The notes under the pieces are model-generated. The model made no database searches. It was not told the DNA's origin and saw only the letters and a list, made by a program, of their open reading frames with translations. From Leptospira dzoumogneensis (GTDB lineage Bacteria; Spirochaetota; Leptospiria; Leptospirales; Leptospiraceae): 64,000 nucleotides of DNA. Positions 18,480 to 27,392 of this stretch are shown piece by piece; within the stretch, counting starts at the first letter, position 1, and each line of letters opens with the position of its first letter. The translations under genes and the position numbers were made by a program. The DNA lies in assembly GCF_004770895.1 (NCBI RefSeq), contig NZ_RQHS01000005.1, forward strand, positions 828,656 through 892,655, given 5' to 3'.

Positions 18480-19883
18480 ATGGCGGAACAATACGACGTA
18501 TTAGTGATCGGATCGGGCCCCGGAGGTTATGTGGGTGCGATCCGAGCGGCTCAACTCGGATTCAAGACCGGGATCATCGAAAAAAGAAAAACCTTGGGAG
18601 GAACCTGCTTGAACGTAGGTTGTATCCCTTCTAAGGCACTTTTGGATTCTTCTGAAGAATATCATAAAGTTTTACATAAGACCGATATCCATGGGATCGG
18701 GGTCGGAAAAGTGACTCTGGACCTAAACAAACTTATGGAGCGCAAGAATACTATCGTTAAGGAAGTCACGGACGGCGTAGACTACTTGATGAAAAAGAAC
18801 AAGATCACTCGTTATGAGGGTTTTGGTAAATTGCTCGGCGGCGGCCAGGTAGAAGTTGCCTTAGCTGACGGCAAAAAAGAAGTCATTAGCGCAAAACATA
18901 TCGTTCTAGCAACGGGATCTGTTCCGATCGATATTCCCGGCCTGCCTGTAGACGGTAAGTCGATCATCACTTCCGACCATGCAATCGATCTAAGATCAGT
19001 TCCTAAAAAACTGGTAGTGATCGGGGCGGGAGTGATCGGCTTAGAGTTAGGTTCCGTATGGGGAAGACTCGGTGCCGAGGTTACAGTGGTGGAACTACTA
19101 CCAGGACTTCTACCTACGGTAGACAGATCTTTCGGCAGCTTGTTACAGAGAAGTTTAGAGTCCCAAGGTTTTAATTTCTTATTCGAACATAAGGTATTAG
19201 GAGCGACTGCTTCTAAATCAGGTGCTAAAGTAAAGATCGCCGCGCCTGATGGAAAAGAATCCGAACTAGATGCGGATGTAGTGCTTGTAGCAGTTGGACG
19301 TAAGCCATTTATCGATGGGATCGGATTAGAAGCAGCCGGGGTCCAATTGACAGAGAGAAAAAGGATCAAGGTAGATTCTCATTTCCAAACCAGTGCGGCC
19401 GGTATCTACGCAATCGGGGACGTGATCGACGGACCTATGCTTGCTCATAAGGCGGAAGAAGAAGGTGTTGCACTTGCTGAATTACTCGCAGGTCAATCAG
19501 GACACGTGAATTACGCCGCGGTTCCGAGCATTATCTATACCTGGCCTGAAATGGCTTGGGTCGGAAAAGGTGAAGAAGAACTAAAAGCTGCCGGTGTAGA
19601 ATACAAAGTTGGTAAGTCATTATTCAAGCCGAATGCAAGAGCTAAGGCTATGAACGAAGCGGAAGGCCAAGTCAAAATTTTAGCGGATAAAAAAACGGAT
19701 AAGGTATTGGGAGCGTTTGTGTTCGGGCCTAGAGCTTCGGATATGATCGCTGAGCTGGCGGTTGCAGTGGAGTTCGGTGCTTCTTCGGAAGATATAGCAC
19801 GTTCTTTCCATGCGCATCCTACATTGTCCGAAGTCGTAAAAGAGGCCGCTATGGCCGTAGACAAGTGGGCGATTCACGCTTAG
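18480..19883 (+). CDS. lpd: Dihydrolipoamide dehydrogenase (E3)
   Basis: 467 residues. FAD-binding [17 protein letters not shown] at the start, redox-active disulfide in [19 protein letters not shown]-binding [39 protein letters not shown], and the C-terminal HAHPTLSE catalytic His-Glu. It reoxidises the lipoyl group of E2 and reduces NAD. A strong AAGGAAT ribosome site precedes the ATG. It sits 15 bases after sucB and 12 before sucA, so it is the E3 dedicated to this complex and possibly shared with other lipoyl enzymes. Confidence 0.97.
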   Translation: MAEQYDVLVIGSGPGGYVGAIRAAQLGFKTGIIEKRKTLGGTCLNVGCIPSKALLDSSEEYHKVLHKTDIHGIGVGKVTLDLNKLMERKNTIVKEVTDGVDYLMKKNKITRYEGFGKLLGGGQVEVALADGKKEVISAKHIVLATGSVPIDIPGLPVDGKSIITSDHAIDLRSVPKKLVVIGAGVIGLELGSVWGRLGAEVTVVELLPGLLPTVDRSFGSLLQRSLESQGFNFLFEHKVLGATASKSGAKVKIAAPDGKESELDADVVLVAVGRKPFIDGIGLEAAGVQLTERKRIKVDSHFQTSAAGIYAIGDVIDGPMLAHKAEEEGVALAELLAGQSGHVNYAAVPSIIYTWPEMAWVGKGEEELKAAGVEYKVGKSLFKPNARAKAMNEAEGQVKILADKKTDKVLGAFVFGPRASDMIAELAVAVEFGASSEDIARSFHAHPTLSEVVKEAAMAVDKWAIHA

Positions 19884-19895
19884 GGAGATCCGATC

Positions 19896-22673
19896 ATGAA
19901 AATCGAACAATTGATGGCATTATACGGAGAGAACGGAGCATTACTCGAAGAACTTTACGAAAAGTTTAAGAAGGATCCGAACTCTTTGGACAAAGAATGG
20001 TCTCTGTTCTTTCAAGAAGTAGAGACGAACGGAGTATATCCTCAGAACGGATCCAACGGGAACGGGAATGGCAACGGAAAATCAGCCGTTGCTACTTCTT
20101 TTACGGATGCGCAAGCTGGATCCATCAGAGAGATGGGGATTATCAACCTGTTAAACGCGTATCGCAGACAGGGGCACTTAGCTGCAAAATTAGATCCTCT
20201 TGGAATTTCTCAACCGAACCGCAAGTTTATCGAATCTAAATTAAGCAATCTAACTCCTGCGGACTTAGATACGGTAGTCGACACACAGAATCCTTCTCTG
20301 GGTCGTGCAAAACTGAAAGATGTTGTAGCTTGGTTCGAGAAAGCATACTGCAGCACTGTAGGTTATGAGCAATATTATCTAGTAAACGACGAAGAAAGAG
20401 AATGGCTCCAGAATCAAATCGAGTCGGCTGAGTATCATGCACCTCTTCCTAAAAGTACACGTCTAAGACTGTTCGAAAAATTATTCCAAGCGGATCATTT
20501 GGAAACATTCTTAGCTAAAAAATACGTAGGAAAAAAACGTTTCTCTCTCGAAGGGGGAGAAAGTATGATCCCTATGCTCGACACCATCGTCGAAGAAGCC
20601 GGACGTTTCAAAATGGACGGACTCGTGATCGGTATGGCGCATAGAGGACGTTTGAACGTACTCGTAAACGTGATCGAAAAACCTGCTTCTTTAGTATTTG
20701 CCGAATTCGAAGAGAAGGCGGATGCAAAAGCTCAAAATTATGCGGATGTTAAGTATCACTTAGGATATTCTAACAGTAAAATGACTTCGAGCGGAAAAGA
20801 AGTAAAACTTTCCCTCGCGTTCAACCCAAGTCACTTGGAAGCGGTGAACCCTGTGGTTACAGGTTCCGTTCGTGCTCGCCAAGAGCAGTATGGTGATGCG
20901 GATCGTTCTAAATTTATGCCGATCACCATCCACGGAGATGCGGCGTTTGCAGGTCAGGGAGTTGTCGCAGAGACAATCAACCTAATGAATCTGGACGGTT
21001 ATACTACCGGTGGAACTTTCCATATAGTGATCAATAACCAGATCGGATTCACCACTTTACCGAACGAATCCAGATCCACATTATACGCAACTGATCTTGC
21101 AAAAGGTTATCAGATCCCGATCGTTCATGTAAACGGGGACGATCCGGAAGCGGTATACCGAGTGACCAAACTCGGAATGGAATACCGTCAAAAGTTCAAA
21201 AAAGACTTTATCATAGATTTGATCTGTTACCGCAGATTAGGTCATAACGAAACGGATGAGCCTGCATTCACTCAGCCTAAGATGTACTCCATCATCAAAA
21301 GTCATCTTCCTACCGCTCAACTATATGAGAAAAAACTGATAAACGACGGTGATGTTACCGGAGAAGAACTGGACTTCATTAAGAACGGTTCCGCTCAAGG
21401 TTTAGAAGATTCTTTCCAGAGAGCAAAAGAGCAAGATATCAAGATGAAAGTGGATACCATGCAGGGTGTTTGGGCGAAATACTCCAAAGAACCTCTGGAT
21501 AGTGGTACTGCCACTTCCCTGCTTGCGGAACAAATAGATCGTATCGTAAAAGCGATCACTACAGTTCCGGAAGGTTTCACTCCGAATCCTAAGTTAGTAA
21601 AACTTCTACAAAGCCGTAAGGAAATGGCGGAAGGAAAAGTTTCTTTAGATTACGGAATGGCGGAAGCTCTTTCTTTCGGTTCGATCTTGGAGAACGGATT
21701 TAGAGTTCGTCTTTCCGGTCAGGACAGCCAACGCGGAACATTCTCCCATAGACATGCAGTTCTTGTGGATATCAACTCAGGAGCAAAATACGTAGGTCTA
21801 AATCATATTTCAGAAAAACAAGCCAAGGCGGAAGTTGTGAACTCCTCCTTGTCTGAATTTTCCGTTTTAGGTTTCGAATACGGTTATTCTCTTTCCGATC
21901 CGAGTGCTCTCGTTCTTTGGGAAGCTCAGTTCGGTGACTTTGCAAATAATACACAAGTGATCTTTGATCAATTCCTTTCCAGCTCGGAAGTGAAATGGCA
22001 AAGGATGTCCGGTCTTGTTGTACTTCTTCCCCACGGATACGAAGGACAGGGCCCTGAACATAGTTCCGGCAGGATCGAAAGATTCCTGCAATTATGTGCG
22101 GACAATAATATGCAGGTAGCAAACTGTACGAATGCTGCTCAGTATTTCCACTTGCTTCGCCGACAGATACTGCGTAATTTCCGCAAACCTCTGATCATCT
22201 TCACTCCTAAGTCTTTGTTACGTTTCCCTGGAGCACTTTCTCCTATAGACGACCTATTAAAAGGTGCGTTTAGAGAAGTTCTTCCGGATCAACCGGAGAT
22301 CAAAGCGGATAAAGTGGAGAAGGTCGTATTCAGTTTCGGAAAAGTATATTATGATCTTCTAAAATATAGAGAAGAGAATAAGGTGCAGAACACTGCGCTG
22401 ATCCGAGTGGAACAAGTTTATCCTTTCCCTGCGAAAGAGATCCAAGAAGTCCTTAAAACTTATAAGAACGCTAAATCTTTCGTTTGGTGCCAAGAAGAGC
22501 CTAAGAACCAAGGTGCTTGGACGTTCGTGAGAGACAGATTTGAAGATCTTCTTCCTAACGGAACAAAGCTTAAATACGCGGGAAGAAAAGAATCTGCGAG
22601 CCCTGCAGCCGGACATATGAAAGTCCATACAAAAGAGCAGGAACAACTAGTTTCAGACGCTTACACAGTCTGA
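19896..22673 (+). CDS. sucA: 2-oxoglutarate dehydrogenase E1 (thiamine diphosphate-dependent)
   Basis: 925 residues, the usual length for an E1o subunit. Markers: an N-terminal segment with [61 protein letters not shown], the ThDP motif beginning [14 protein letters not shown] and ending in NNQIGFTT, then [26 protein letters not shown] and [17 protein letters not shown]. It decarboxylates 2-oxoglutarate and succinylates the E2 lipoyl group. A Gly/Asn-rich low-complexity stretch near residues 51-62 is a flexible linker. It is last of the three enzyme genes, the reverse of the common sucAB order. Confidence 0.97.
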   Translation: MKIEQLMALYGENGALLEELYEKFKKDPNSLDKEWSLFFQEVETNGVYPQNGSNGNGNGNGKSAVATSFTDAQAGSIREMGIINLLNAYRRQGHLAAKLDPLGISQPNRKFIESKLSNLTPADLDTVVDTQNPSLGRAKLKDVVAWFEKAYCSTVGYEQYYLVNDEEREWLQNQIESAEYHAPLPKSTRLRLFEKLFQADHLETFLAKKYVGKKRFSLEGGESMIPMLDTIVEEAGRFKMDGLVIGMAHRGRLNVLVNVIEKPASLVFAEFEEKADAKAQNYADVKYHLGYSNSKMTSSGKEVKLSLAFNPSHLEAVNPVVTGSVRARQEQYGDADRSKFMPITIHGDAAFAGQGVVAETINLMNLDGYTTGGTFHIVINNQIGFTTLPNESRSTLYATDLAKGYQIPIVHVNGDDPEAVYRVTKLGMEYRQKFKKDFIIDLICYRRLGHNETDEPAFTQPKMYSIIKSHLPTAQLYEKKLINDGDVTGEELDFIKNGSAQGLEDSFQRAKEQDIKMKVDTMQGVWAKYSKEPLDSGTATSLLAEQIDRIVKAITTVPEGFTPNPKLVKLLQSRKEMAEGKVSLDYGMAEALSFGSILENGFRVRLSGQDSQRGTFSHRHAVLVDINSGAKYVGLNHISEKQAKAEVVNSSLSEFSVLGFEYGYSLSDPSALVLWEAQFGDFANNTQVIFDQFLSSSEVKWQRMSGLVVLLPHGYEGQGPEHSSGRIERFLQLCADNNMQVANCTNAAQYFHLLRRQILRNFRKPLIIFTPKSLLRFPGALSPIDDLLKGAFREVLPDQPEIKADKVEKVVFSFGKVYYDLLKYREENKVQNTALIRVEQVYPFPAKEIQEVLKTYKNAKSFVWCQEEPKNQGAWTFVRDRFEDLLPNGTKLKYAGRKESASPAAGHMKVHTKEQEQLVSDAYTV

Positions 22674-22680
22674 AACTAGG

Positions 22681-23088
22681 ATGTCGAATAACGTGGGAGA
22701 ACCAGTCCTATTAGCATTAGTCTTTGCGGATCGGGTCATCTCGGAAGACAACGGGAAAAAAGGGATCATAGGGACTTTTACAAAGTTCTTTACCGGACAA
22801 TTTCCCGTAGTCTTTCCTCCTTGGGGAATATACGTATGTGTCACAAATCTTTCCCCGGGGGACCATGAATTTTCTCTAGAACTCGAGCACGCAGATTCAG
22901 GAGAAAAAGTAATAGGAGTCGGAGGAAATATCCGGGTCAATAACGGCTCCGAACCGGTAGAGATAGGGATCCCGATCCCCCACGCGGTTTTCCCTAAAGA
23001 AGGACGTTACATTCTACTTTTTAAAGTGGGAAAGGAAATCGTGGGAAGTCGTCCCCTCTGGGTGGATAAATTAAATCCCCCTGCTTAA
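22681..23088 (+). CDS. DUF6941-like protein of unknown function
   Basis: 135 residues, 7 bases after sucA, so co-transcribed with it. No signal peptide. The pattern of an N-terminal LALVFADRVISEDNGKKGIIGTF strand, a middle P-W-G-I-Y-V strand and a later C2-like beta sandwich (ALEIGIPIPHAVFPKEGRYI-type edge, then LLFKVGKEIVG) matches the short DUF6941 family as I remember it. Its function is not known. The position next to a central metabolic operon probably reflects convenience of transcription rather than a shared complex. Confidence 0.6.
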   Translation: MSNNVGEPVLLALVFADRVISEDNGKKGIIGTFTKFFTGQFPVVFPPWGIYVCVTNLSPGDHEFSLELEHADSGEKVIGVGGNIRVNNGSEPVEIGIPIPHAVFPKEGRYILLFKVGKEIVGSRPLWVDKLNPPA

Positions 23089-23247
23089 ACCTTTCTTTTA
23101 GAAAATCCTAACTCTTTTACGAATCCCTTCGTTTTCTTGTACGATCGGATAATAATTTTTTTCCAATATTAATCTTTTGAAATACGCTTGCTTTGGGAAA
23201 TTTTTCCAAGTATTCTTCCCGTCTCTAATAAACGAATTTATTATATT

Positions 23248-24795
23248 ATGGCGACGCCCACTCAAAAAGATATCACATTGGAAAAGGCTTTGAAGGATGC
23301 GAAGCTGATCGAATCCAGATTCAAAGTGCTTTTAGAATCTTTACCCGATTCTATCGTAATGGTAAACGATTCCGGAAGTATAGTATTCGTGAACGAACAA
23401 GCTCTCAGAATGTTCGACTACAAGCGGGAGGAACTTTTAGGACAAGCGATAGAGATACTTCTACCCGACCGTTTTAGAAAAAATCATATTTCTCACAGAG
23501 ATAAATATTTCAGCCAACCAAGGACCAGATCTATGGGAGTAGGTTTGGAACTTTTCGGCAGGAGGTCTAACGGAACCGAATTCCCGGTGGAGATCAGCCT
23601 GAGTCCTTACCGCACGGAAGAAGCGACATTAGTTCTAAGTGCGATCCGAGATATAAGAGAAAGAATGAAAGCGGAGGCAAAGTTTCGAGGACTTTTGGAA
23701 TCCGCTCCGGACGCGGTCGTGATCGTAAATCGAGAGGGAAATATAGTACTCATCAATTCCCAAGCAGAAAAATTATTCGGATACCCAAGAGAAGAATTAT
23801 TACACAAACCTGTAGAAGTTTTAGTGCCCGAAAGATTCAGGGCAAAACATCCGCAAAACAGGATCGGTTTTTTCAAAGATCCGAAAGTGAGAGGAATGGG
23901 GAGCGGATTGGAATTGTATGGACTCAAAAAAAACGGACTGGAGTTCCCGGTAGAGATCAGCTTAAGTCCTTTGGAAACGGAAGAAGGTATGCTCGTTTCC
24001 AGTTCCATCCGTGATATCACCGAAAGAAAACAACAAGAGGAATTCAGAAGAGCTGCATTAGAAGAACAGAATGAAAGGATGAAGGAGACCGCCAGATTGA
24101 AAAGCGAATTTTTGGCGAACATGTCCCATGAATTAAGGACACCATTGAACGGGATCATCGGTTTTTCGGAATTACTTTCCGACGAGAGACCGGGACCTTT
24201 GAACGAAAAACAAAAAGAGTATTTAACGGATATCTTAAATAGTGCGAATCATCTTCTGAAATTGATCAACGATGTTCTGGATCTTGCGAAAGTGGAATCA
24301 GGAAAGATGGAATTGTTTTTGGAAACATTCTCGTTATCCACTGCGATCAAAGAAGTTTCCTCCATTATCCGTCCATTATTAAGAAAGAAGAAGATCAATT
24401 TTTCCGTAAAAGTCGATGACTCGATAGATCTGGTGACATTGGATCCTCAAAAAATAAAACAGATCTTGTACAATCTATTATCCAATGCCGTAAAGTTCAG
24501 CCACGAAGATGGAAATATCAGAGTGAATATGGAACTGGAAGGAGAGGATCTAATCCGAATGAAATTCGAGGACGATGGGATAGGCATCGGAGAACAGGAC
24601 CTTACAAGGATTTTTGAGGAATTCCAACAGATAGACAGCGGTGCCAACAGGCAATTCCAGGGCACAGGGTTAGGGCTCGCTTTGACAAAAAGGATAGTAG
24701 AGCTGATGAACGGGACAATAAACGTAGAAAGTGAGTTGGGAAAAGGTTCCGTTTTTACTATAATACTGCCTAGAAGGATCTCTCAAGGTAAATAA
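23248..24795 (+). CDS. PAS-PAS sensor histidine kinase
   Basis: 515 residues from the ATG at 23248 (an in-frame start at 23188 has a poorly conserved extension). No membrane segment, so a soluble sensor. Two tandem PAS domains are near-repeats of one another ([19 protein letters not shown] and [19 protein letters not shown], each followed by LFGR/LKKNG...[10 protein letters not shown]), showing internal duplication. HisKA has the phospho-acceptor in [20 protein letters not shown]; the ATPase domain has [21 protein letters not shown] and [11 protein letters not shown]. It lies 2 bases before a single-domain receiver, its likely partner. Confidence 0.93.
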   Translation: MATPTQKDITLEKALKDAKLIESRFKVLLESLPDSIVMVNDSGSIVFVNEQALRMFDYKREELLGQAIEILLPDRFRKNHISHRDKYFSQPRTRSMGVGLELFGRRSNGTEFPVEISLSPYRTEEATLVLSAIRDIRERMKAEAKFRGLLESAPDAVVIVNREGNIVLINSQAEKLFGYPREELLHKPVEVLVPERFRAKHPQNRIGFFKDPKVRGMGSGLELYGLKKNGLEFPVEISLSPLETEEGMLVSSSIRDITERKQQEEFRRAALEEQNERMKETARLKSEFLANMSHELRTPLNGIIGFSELLSDERPGPLNEKQKEYLTDILNSANHLLKLINDVLDLAKVESGKMELFLETFSLSTAIKEVSSIIRPLLRKKKINFSVKVDDSIDLVTLDPQKIKQILYNLLSNAVKFSHEDGNIRVNMELEGEDLIRMKFEDDGIGIGEQDLTRIFEEFQQIDSGANRQFQGTGLGLALTKRIVELMNGTINVESELGKGSVFTIILPRRISQGK

Positions 24796-24797
24796 AT

Positions 24798-25175
24798 ATG
24801 CCTCCTAAGGTTTTGGTCGTAGATGATAATATCGTAAATCTGAAATTGATCTGCGAATTATTGGAATTGGACGAATATGAAGTTTTAAAAGCCGGGAATG
24901 CGGAAGAAGCGCTTCAGATCATAGAAAATTTTCCATTAGATCTGATACTTATGGATATAGAATTACCCGGAGTGGACGGATTAACTCTCACTAGGCAATT
25001 GAAAGAAAGAGAGAATACGAAAAATATACCGATCATAGCTGTTACTGCTTTTGCAATGAAAGGTGACGCACAAAAAGCATATGGGGCCGGTTGTGACGGC
25101 TATATTACTAAACCGATCGATACTAGGAAATTTACGGAACAAATTACCGGTTTTATCAAAGGACTGAATCCATGA
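24798..25175 (+). CDS. Single-domain response regulator (CheY/DivK-like)
   Basis: 125 residues, a receiver domain only: acidic pocket VVDDN near the start, phospho-acceptor Asp in LILMDIELPGVDG, the Thr/Ala switch region IIAVTAFAMKGD and Lys in YITKPID. The MDIELPGVDGLTLTRQLK block is closest to DivK-type receivers and receivers of hybrid kinases. With no output domain it must act by protein contact or in a phosphorelay. It directly follows the PAS-PAS kinase (2-base gap) and is followed by a strong terminator at 25210-25233. Confidence 0.93.
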   Translation: MPPKVLVVDDNIVNLKLICELLELDEYEVLKAGNAEEALQIIENFPLDLILMDIELPGVDGLTLTRQLKERENTKNIPIIAVTAFAMKGDAQKAYGAGCDGYITKPIDTRKFTEQITGFIKGLNP

Positions 25176-25209
25176 TCCGGGAAATTTTTTTCGTCCTATA
25201 TCGATATAT

Positions 25210-25233
25210 GATCCGTTTTTCGGATCTTTTTTT
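25210..25233 (+). terminator. Intrinsic terminator abutting the next start codon
   Basis: GATCCG (25210-25215), loop TTTTT, CGGATC (25221-25226), followed by seven Ts (25227-25233) and then directly by the ATG of the hybrid kinase at 25234. The stem is perfect and the T-run long, so termination of the kinase-receiver mRNA here is likely. A second copy of ATGATCCG at 25172-25179 could also pair with CGGATC, allowing an alternative fold. A 12-base palindrome TATATCGATATA (25197-25208) sits just upstream. Confidence 0.7.
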
Positions 25234-27327
25234 ATGATCATTCTAGTCGTAGACGACAGTTATCAAAATCGGAAATTAATTTCCGCACAATTAGACAACG
25301 GGTCCAGAAAAATTTTCACAGCTTCCAACGGAATAGAGGCTCTGGAAATCATGGAAAATGCGGAAATCGATCTGATCATTTCGGATATTCTGATGCCTCA
25401 GATGGATGGATATCAATTCTGTTCTCAAGTAAGACAGAATGAGAAATATAAACATATTCCGTTTATTGTATATACCGCCACTTATACTTCGGATTCCGAT
25501 GAAAAACTTTCTTTCGATCTGGGTGCGGACGCATTTTTAAAAAAGCCCGCCGGTCTAAAACTTTTGGAGGAGACCGTCAGCCAGTTGATCGATCATCCCA
25601 GATCGGAGCGTAATGTCAAAAAATTGGTCATGGATTCCGGACCTCTTCGTCAGTATAACCATAGACTTGTGGAAAAATTAGAGGAGAAAAATTTCGAACT
25701 GCAGAAGAGAAGCGAGGAACTAGGTTACGAAATAGAAGAAAGAAGAAGGGCCGAAAGGTTGAACCGTGAGGGCGAAGAATTATTCAAGGAACTCACCGAT
25801 GCGATCCACGAAGTGTTTTGGATGACCAGTCTTTCTAAAAACGAGATCGTTTATATCAGCCAAGGTTACGAACAGATCTGGGGAAGATCCAGGCAAAGCC
25901 TTTTGGAAAACCCGATCTCCTGGCTGGAATGTATCCATCCTGATGATAGGGATAGGGTGTTTAACAGCGCAAAGACAAGGCAGACCAGCGGAGAGTATAG
26001 GGAGGAATATAGGATCGTTCGCCCCGATGGTGAGATCAGATGGATCAGAGACAAAGCATTTCCAGTTAAAAATGAAAGAGGGGAAACGATCCGAGTTGCC
26101 GGAGTCGCGGAAGATATCACTGAACATAAGTTAAAAGAAGCCCAATTAAAAGATGTGGAGAAAAAAAGGGCAGAATTAGAACAACAGCTTATTCAGGCCC
26201 AAAAACTGGAAAGTTTAGGGACATTAGCAAGCGGGATAGCTCACGATTTTAATAATATACTTTCTATCATCATGGGCCATACATCCGTGATAGAGATAAG
26301 CAGAACAAATCCTGAAAAATTTTCCCAGCATATATCTGCATTGCATATGGCTACCCAAAGAGGAGCCTCTTTGGTCAGGCAACTCTTGACATTTGCAAGA
26401 AAGACGGAATTTAATCTGGAACCTACACAAATAAACGATATTATATTAGAGATCAGTAAATTGATTCCTCAGACATTTCCTAAAAATATCCGGCTTTTTA
26501 CGGACTTTCAGGAAAATCTTCCTTTGGTCCATGTGGACTCCAACCAGATACATCAAGTTTTGCTAAACTTATGCGTGAATGCTAGAGATGCGATGCAAGA
26601 AGGAGGGATACTGAGTATAGAGACCTTTTTAGCGGATGCGGAAAATCTAAGGATCGGTTATTCCAAAAGTTTTGCGGAAAAATATATCATACTTCGGATC
26701 TCGGATTCGGGAAGCGGGATGAGTGAAAAGATCAAACAGAGGATTTTTGAACCGTTCTTTACTACCAAGGATATAGGAAAAGGTACGGGACTAGGTCTTG
26801 CATTGGCATACAGTGTGATCGATAACCATAAAGGCTGGATAGAAGTAGAATCCGAATTAGGAAAAGGTACCACATTCTTAGTATATTTACCTGTGCCTAA
26901 AGAAAAGTCCGAAGTAAATGTAAAACCTGCTTATTCCGAATCGGAATCTTTAGGAGGAAAAGAAAGTATTCTGATCGTAGAAGACGAAGAACTTCTTAGG
27001 AATATGTTAGGAGATCTTTTGGAGTCCAAGGGATACAAAGTATACTTGGCCGTGGACGGAGAAGACGGTGTGGAACAATTTCTTCTTAGGCATTCTCAGA
27101 TCTCGCTCGTTCTTACCGATTTGGGTCTTCCAAAATTCGGCGGGGGGGAAGTGATCAAGAGGATCCGCGCAATTCATAGTTCGGTAAAGATACTTTTAGC
27201 AAGCGGGTTTATGGAACCTGAGTTAAAACTTTCCTTAAAAGATTTTGGTGTGAGTTATTTTATCCAAAAACCTTATTTGGGCACCGAGATACTTTCCTGT
27301 ATTCGATCCGCTTTGGACCAAAAATAA
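25234..27327 (+). CDS. Hybrid histidine kinase: receiver-PAS-HisKA-ATPase-receiver
   Basis: 697 residues, soluble. N-terminal receiver (ILVVDDS, phospho-acceptor in LIISDILMPQMDG, TATYTSD, LKKP), a coiled-coil linker rich in Glu/Arg, a PAS domain with HPDDRDRVF and a PAC tail, HisKA with GIAHDFNNILSIIMGH (an NtrB-like H-box), ATPase motifs NLCVNARDAM, DSGSGM and [12 protein letters not shown], then a C-terminal receiver (IVEDEELLRNML, VLTDLGLPKFGG). The REC domain begins within three residues of the ATG, so a start further downstream is not credible; yet the seven Ts before the ATG leave no ribosome site, suggesting leaderless or reinitiated translation. Confidence 0.93.
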   Translation: MIILVVDDSYQNRKLISAQLDNGSRKIFTASNGIEALEIMENAEIDLIISDILMPQMDGYQFCSQVRQNEKYKHIPFIVYTATYTSDSDEKLSFDLGADAFLKKPAGLKLLEETVSQLIDHPRSERNVKKLVMDSGPLRQYNHRLVEKLEEKNFELQKRSEELGYEIEERRRAERLNREGEELFKELTDAIHEVFWMTSLSKNEIVYISQGYEQIWGRSRQSLLENPISWLECIHPDDRDRVFNSAKTRQTSGEYREEYRIVRPDGEIRWIRDKAFPVKNERGETIRVAGVAEDITEHKLKEAQLKDVEKKRAELEQQLIQAQKLESLGTLASGIAHDFNNILSIIMGHTSVIEISRTNPEKFSQHISALHMATQRGASLVRQLLTFARKTEFNLEPTQINDIILEISKLIPQTFPKNIRLFTDFQENLPLVHVDSNQIHQVLLNLCVNARDAMQEGGILSIETFLADAENLRIGYSKSFAEKYIILRISDSGSGMSEKIKQRIFEPFFTTKDIGKGTGLGLALAYSVIDNHKGWIEVESELGKGTTFLVYLPVPKEKSEVNVKPAYSESESLGGKESILIVEDEELLRNMLGDLLESKGYKVYLAVDGEDGVEQFLLRHSQISLVLTDLGLPKFGGGEVIKRIRAIHSSVKILLASGFMEPELKLSLKDFGVSYFIQKPYLGTEILSCIRSALDQK

Positions 27328-27334
27328 TATATTG

Positions 27335-27368
27335 ACCAGTGTAGCAATCGCTACAGTGTTGGTTTTAA
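27335..27368 (+). terminator. Possible terminator after the hybrid kinase
   Basis: TGTAGC-AATC-GCTACA (stem centred on 27347) is flanked by weaker pairing ACCA/TGGT and followed by TTTTAATTT. It lies 10-40 bases after the hybrid kinase stop and 25 before the SpoIIE-type phosphatase start. The T-tract is interrupted, so strength is uncertain. Confidence 0.4.
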
Positions 27369-27392
27369 TTTAAGTGAAAATGAGAAACGAAA

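Noticed and set aside
18812..19369. 185-codon open frame opposite lpd
   Set aside because: Antisense shadow of a clear gene with strong family motifs.
23607..24158. 183-codon open frame opposite the PAS-PAS kinase
   Set aside because: Antisense shadow, no independent ribosome site or domain.
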